NCBI GenBank assembly: GCA_045605025.1
Contig: JAZUPE010000085.1
Span: 7,052-71,051, forward strand
Length of the DNA stretch: 64,000 nt
DNA from: SIG598 sp045605025
GTDB lineage: Bacteria; Bacillota; Clostridia; Oscillospirales; Acutalibacteraceae
Direction of reading: 5' to 3'
Part shown: piece after piece, positions 60,570 through 64,000 of the stretch
Position numbering within the stretch: the stretch's first letter is position 1
How the letters are laid out: the number at the start of each line of letters is the position of its first letter
The notes under the pieces: model-generated
What the model was told of the DNA's origin: nothing
Databases searched by the model: none
The model's input: the letters and a program-made list of their open reading frames with translations, nothing else
Position numbers and translations under genes: made by a program

Positions 60570-63233
60570 TTAACCCACTGCGCTGTCATCAGCCGTAGTA
60601 ATGATGAAGTCAGGCTGGGTTATTTTGGTGGTAGTTGTTGTAGGCTGTTCTATCACGATCTGAGTGGTTGTAGTGGTCGTGGTAGTCGTAGTGGTGGTAG
60701 TTGTTGTGGGCGGCTCGGTAGTAATGATGAGAGCCGGAGTGGTTGTGGTGGTCTCGGTGGTGCTGGGCTGAGTGGTGGTGGCCTCGGTCTCCGAAGTCAG
60801 ATCGGAGGTAGCCTCTTCCGCCCAGTTGGCATTCTCAAGGAAGCGTGTGAACGCTGCCGTACTGGTGCCGCCGGAATGGATGGGACATACCGGCAGACTG
60901 CTGCCGCGGGCGTAATATCCTCTGGCAGTGCTGGTGCAGCCGGCTCCGGCAAAGGCGCCGGACACAGTGCAGTATGCGCGCGGCACCACGTTGCCGCTCA
61001 TGTTTTCAAAGTTCTTGGAAGGCATACCGTCGTGAGCCAGATTCATGACCTTCTTCCATGCCGCCTGAGCATGGTTGGGGCTCTTGATGACCAGCTCCTT
61101 CTGAACCTCATATCCGAACCAGCAGCAGGAGATATAGTGGGGGGTGCCGCCGCCAAAGTAACGGTCGTAGTCGTTACTGGTGGTACCGGTCTTGCCGATG
61201 GTGTCGAATCCTTTGATCTTTGCGGAGGAAGCGGTGCCGCCTGGAGCAACAACCGCGCGCATCATGTAGTTCATGATGGTTGAGGCATCGTTGCTCATTA
61301 CGCGCTCGCCGTCCTCGGGACCGTGGGCAATGACCACGTCACCGGTGGAATCCAGCACCTTGCTGTAGGTATAGGGCTTGTGGTAGACGCCGCCGTTGCC
61401 GAACACCGCGTAGGCCGCGGTCATATCAAGAACGGTAACGCCGTTGGTCAGACCGCCCAGAGATGCGGACAGGTTGACGTCGTTCTGGGGGCCGTGCTCC
61501 ACCAGATCGAGGTGGAAGCGGTTGGACAGCCAGTTGAACACAGCTGTGGGACTGAGTACACGGGCCACGCGAACCGCGCAGCAGTTGGACGAAACCGCAA
61601 GCGCTCTGACTGCGGGAATGTTTCCGCGGTATGAACCACCGGAGTTTTTCGGCCACTGGCGGTGTTTTCCGCCGTCCTCAATGGTGATGGGCTGGTCGGT
61701 GATAGGGGTGGAATACTCAAGGATACCGGTGGCAACCGCCGGTCCGTATGCTGCCAGCGGCTTGATGCTGGAACCGGGCTGACGGCGGGCCTGGGAAGCC
61801 ATGCTGAAGTCCAGGTCGCGATCCTTGGTTCCTCTGCCGCCAACGATGCATCTGACAGCGCCCTTGTAGTCCATCACAGCGATGGCGCACTGGGGCTGGA
61901 CCTGACCGGGGAACTTGGCAAAGTTGGAGTTGTCGGCGAAGATCCTTTCGGCACCGGTCTGCAGGTCGAGGTCCATGCAGGAATAGATCTGGAGACCGCC
62001 GTTGTAGACCGCCTGACGGGCTTCGACCTCGGAGTATCCGGCGATGTTCACCAGATCCTCGCGCAGGTCATAGATCATCTGGTCGATGTACCAGTTGTTG
62101 TAGGTCTTGTTTTCGGCATTGTAAACCGCATTCTCGTTGAACACCAGTTCCTCTGCCATTGCCTGATCGTACTGCTCCTGAGTGATGAATTCATACTCGA
62201 GCATCTCGTGGAGAACCCACTCCTGACGCTCCTTGTTGTTTTCCGGGCGGCGCAGGGGATTATATTTCACAGGATTCTTGGTAATGCCGACGATGGCGGC
62301 ACACTCGGCGAGAGACAGATCCTTGACCTCCTTGCCGAAGTAGGTCTCGGCGGCGGAGAACACGCCGTTGCATCCGTTGCCGAGGGCGATGACGTTGAGG
62401 TACGCCTCAAGGATAACGTCCTTGGTGTTGTCCTTTTCCAGTTCAAGGGCACGGAAGATCTCCTTGAGCTTACGGTCGATACTGACCTCGTTTTCGCCGG
62501 TCAGGTTCTTGATGAGCTGCTGGGTGATGGTGGAACCGCCCTGCGCGTCCGCTCCGCTGTGGAGGAAGTAGGACGCAAAGCAGCTGACCGTTCTTCTCCA
62601 GTCAACACCGGAATGCTCAAAGAAACGGTGGTCCTCGATGGCGACCATTGCGTCAGCGATGTAGCTGTAGTCACCCTCGTATCCGTCACTGCGCATCTGG
62701 TCGAGATTGAGCCATTCACGGTTCTCTGTGCCGTGGAGCTTCTGGTATTCGTAATAATTTCCCTCGTTGTTCTGAACATAAATAGTGGAGGTGAGGGACA
62801 GTTTGAGGTCGTTGAGGTCAAAATCTATATCCTTGTCAAGGAACATCAGGATATAGATCATTGATGTGGCGCCAACGATACAGCCGGTGATTACACACAC
62901 CAGCAGCAGCGAAGCAACGCCTCTGAGCAGGGCACTGCCAAGACCTTTGACGACTCTCCACCACGCGGGAGTTTTTCTCGCGGGCTTGTAGTCGATATTG
63001 TCATACCTGCTGTCGGTAGCGGAATCCCGGCGTCCGGGCACACCGGTACCGGGTGCTCTGCGGTTCTGTCTGGAGTGCTGCTTTTCAGCCTTGTGACTGC
63101 CTGTGTACAGAAGCACTGTCTGTCCGAAGCGGCACAGCAGATACTTGATCCACACCCACGCCTTATGTCCATACTCTTTCACGCTGCTCCACAGCTGATC
63201 CATTGAGCTGCCGGAGGAATGTCCGTTATTCAA
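60570..63233 (-). CDS. Class A penicillin-binding protein with Thr-rich C-terminal tail
   Basis: A bifunctional peptidoglycan synthase (887 aa). After a cytoplasmic leader and a membrane helix, the GT51 transglycosylase shows AIEDHRFFEHSGVDW and GGSTITQQLIKNL. The transpeptidase has SSIK, SSN and GKTGTT, the three catalytic motifs. The last 70 residues are mostly Thr with some Pro and Glu. The start is TTG at 63233, which has AAGGAGG 8 nt upstream; the earlier in-frame codons have no site. An LCP gene follows directly, pairing wall synthesis with polymer attachment. Confidence 0.94.
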   Translation of the reverse strand: MNNGHSSGSSMDQLWSSVKEYGHKAWVWIKYLLCRFGQTVLLYTGSHKAEKQHSRQNRRAPGTGVPGRRDSATDSRYDNIDYKPARKTPAWWRVVKGLGSALLRGVASLLLVCVITGCIVGATSMIYILMFLDKDIDFDLNDLKLSLTSTIYVQNNEGNYYEYQKLHGTENREWLNLDQMRSDGYEGDYSYIADAMVAIEDHRFFEHSGVDWRRTVSCFASYFLHSGADAQGGSTITQQLIKNLTGENEVSIDRKLKEIFRALELEKDNTKDVILEAYLNVIALGNGCNGVFSAAETYFGKEVKDLSLAECAAIVGITKNPVKYNPLRRPENNKERQEWVLHEMLEYEFITQEQYDQAMAEELVFNENAVYNAENKTYNNWYIDQMIYDLREDLVNIAGYSEVEARQAVYNGGLQIYSCMDLDLQTGAERIFADNSNFAKFPGQVQPQCAIAVMDYKGAVRCIVGGRGTKDRDLDFSMASQARRQPGSSIKPLAAYGPAVATGILEYSTPITDQPITIEDGGKHRQWPKNSGGSYRGNIPAVRALAVSSNCCAVRVARVLSPTAVFNWLSNRFHLDLVEHGPQNDVNLSASLGGLTNGVTVLDMTAAYAVFGNGGVYHKPYTYSKVLDSTGDVVIAHGPEDGERVMSNDASTIMNYMMRAVVAPGGTASSAKIKGFDTIGKTGTTSNDYDRYFGGGTPHYISCCWFGYEVQKELVIKSPNHAQAAWKKVMNLAHDGMPSKNFENMSGNVVPRAYCTVSGAFAGAGCTSTARGYYARGSSLPVCPIHSGGTSTAAFTRFLENANWAEEATSDLTSETEATTTQPSTTETTTTTPALIITTEPPTTTTTTTTTTTTTTTQIVIEQPTTTTTKITQPDFIITTADDSAVG
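60610..60790 (-). repeat. Thr-codon repeat tract in the PBP gene
   Basis: Degenerate ACN repeats (read as GTN on the plus strand) encode runs of up to 15 Thr. The tract may vary in length between strains. Confidence 0.85.
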
Positions 63234-63397
63234 GCATTTCGCCTCCTTAAAAAGCACGATTTCTGCGGTATACCGACGATTTACGCCGTACACCGGTGTA
63301 TCAGCCGGAACACCGGCTGCCGGTTTTCCTCTCCGGTGAATAACCGCCTGCCCGCCGGTCAATGCTGTTGATATCATTGCCTGCGGGAGGTTGTGTT

Positions 63398-63718
63398 ATG
63401 AAGCTGATACGAAGATTATTCCTGTTTCTTTCTGCGGGACTGTTCGCGATGTCCCTGCACGGTTATCTCGGTTCGGAAAAAGCACCTGCGCGTGACACGG
63501 AAAGCCAGTCAGCCGTATCCGCGCCATCAGAGGGGTATCTGGTACGCAGCGACGGTGACCGGATACGCATCCAGCCAATTTCCGGCGGCAGACCCGGATA
63601 CGTGGAGGGCCTGCGGGTAAGCGATCTTCCCGAGGAGGATCGCCTCCAGCTGGCGCAGGGATTTTCCCTGCCCGATGAAGCTTCGCTTCTTGCTCTGCTG
63701 GAGGATTACACCGGTTAA
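63398..63718 (+). CDS. Small exported or membrane-tethered protein
   Basis: A 106-aa protein with an N-terminal hydrophobic segment (MKLIRRLFLFLSAGLFAMS), a Ser/Ala linker, and a small domain GYLVRSDGDRIRIQP...VSDLPEEDRLQLAQG ending LLALLEDYTG. The domain loosely recalls the BofC C-terminal fold, though this is a weak likeness. GGGAGG precedes the ATG by 7 nt. It is divergent from the PBP gene. Confidence 0.75.
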   Translation: MKLIRRLFLFLSAGLFAMSLHGYLGSEKAPARDTESQSAVSAPSEGYLVRSDGDRIRIQPISGGRPGYVEGLRVSDLPEEDRLQLAQGFSLPDEASLLALLEDYTG

Positions 63719-63815
63719 GGATACTCCGGACCCATTATCCTATCTTGTATTATACAGCCTAAATGTGAACGCTTCAAGTGTTTTCGCTGTCAATAATATG
63801 AATTAAGAAAAGAAA

Positions 63816-64000
63816 TCAGCTCAGTTCGAACATTCCGGTGTAAAGCTGATAGTATTTTCCGCGCAGACGCAGCAGATCGTCGTGATCGCCGCGCTCGATT
63901 ATGCGTCCGTTTTCCAGCACCATGATGGCGTTGGAGTTGCGCACGGTGGACAGGCGGTGGGCGATGACGAACACCGTTCTGCCCTCCATGAGCTTATTCA
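63816..64000 (-). CDS. ABC exporter ATPase, C-terminal end (cut by window edge)
   Basis: Only the last 61 codons are inside the window: EGRTVFVIAHRLSTVRN (H-loop His), VLENGRIIERGDHDDLL and KYYQLYTGMFELS. This is the end of the ATP-binding domain of an ABC transporter of the exporter (MsbA/LmrA-like) type. The substrate cannot be told. Confidence 0.93.
   Translation of the reverse strand, partial: NKLMEGRTVFVIAHRLSTVRNSNAIMVLENGRIIERGDHDDLLRLRGKYYQLYTGMFELS

Noticed and set aside
60610..60790. GTN-rich repeat tract considered as a non-coding satellite
   Set aside because: It lies in frame at the end of the PBP gene and encodes a Thr-rich tail.

Overview
The window looks like a chromosomal segment of a Gram-positive anaerobe of the class Clostridia, most likely the Oscillospirales (Ruminococcaceae/Oscillospiraceae). 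This rests on gene content: Firmicutes-type genes (fakA-recG, darA-holB-ricT, LytTR and AgrC-like regulators), strong AGGAGG ribosome binding sites, a complete V-type ATPase operon, CWB2 surface-layer repeats, and many acidic, Asn/Gly-rich or Thr-rich protein tails. No rRNA, tRNA, CRISPR array, prophage or insertion sequence was found. The genus is not determined.

Layout. 1-8 kb (minus strand): end of an acidic hypothetical gene, a small Cys protein, recG, fakA (with a 14-bp inverted repeat at its promoter), a family-5 solute-binding lipoprotein, and a coupled ymdB-mtnN pair. 8-15 kb: a three-module glycosyltransferase and, transcribed towards it, a very strongly codon-biased S-layer-like protein with three CWB2 repeats, a perfect consensus promoter and a structured leader of about 230 nt. 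15-19 kb (plus strand): aquaporin, a LytS-like sensor that has lost the phospho-accepting His, and a D,D-carboxypeptidase. Facing them is a candidate small RNA with its own consensus promoter and terminator (about 18.83-18.97 kb). 19-28 kb (minus): a TIR-like protein with a long disordered tail, a membrane protein with an excisionase-like helix-turn-helix and RPNGN repeats, an XRE regulator, an aldo/keto reductase with ferredoxin centres, ricT, holB, darA (c-di-AMP receptor) and a YfbR-type nucleotidase. 28-32 kb: an AgrC/AgrA-like two-component pair, a second candidate structured RNA, and two adjacent membrane TPR proteins. 32-45 kb (minus): ACT protein, UPF0210 protein and the V-ATPase operon in the order H-C-I-K-F-E-A-x-B-D, where x is a membrane-anchored Ntn-type amide hydrolase inserted between the two large head subunits.

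45-64 kb: a membrane protein with a dense CxxC cluster, rpsT, a cation/proton antiporter, an MGMT-type methyltransferase, a CorC/HlyC protein, DUF378, a CPBP protease under a promoter with a palindrome at its start site, a large YfhO protein, an aminoglycoside nucleotidyltransferase-like gene with an unidentified small neighbour, a 2-hydroxyacid dehydrogenase, a membrane-fused PstS-like protein with a short paralogous neighbour, an LCP protein overlapping or abutting a class A PBP with a Thr-rich tail, a small exported protein, and the end of an ABC exporter.

Taken together the segment is rich in cell-envelope functions (S-layer, PBP, D,D-carboxypeptidase, LCP, YfhO, glycosyltransferase), ion and water homeostasis (V-ATPase, antiporter, aquaporin, DarA) and housekeeping genes. 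The least explained items are the two candidate RNAs, the TIR-like protein, the His-less LytS protein, the hydrolase inside the V-ATPase operon and the CxxC-cluster protein.
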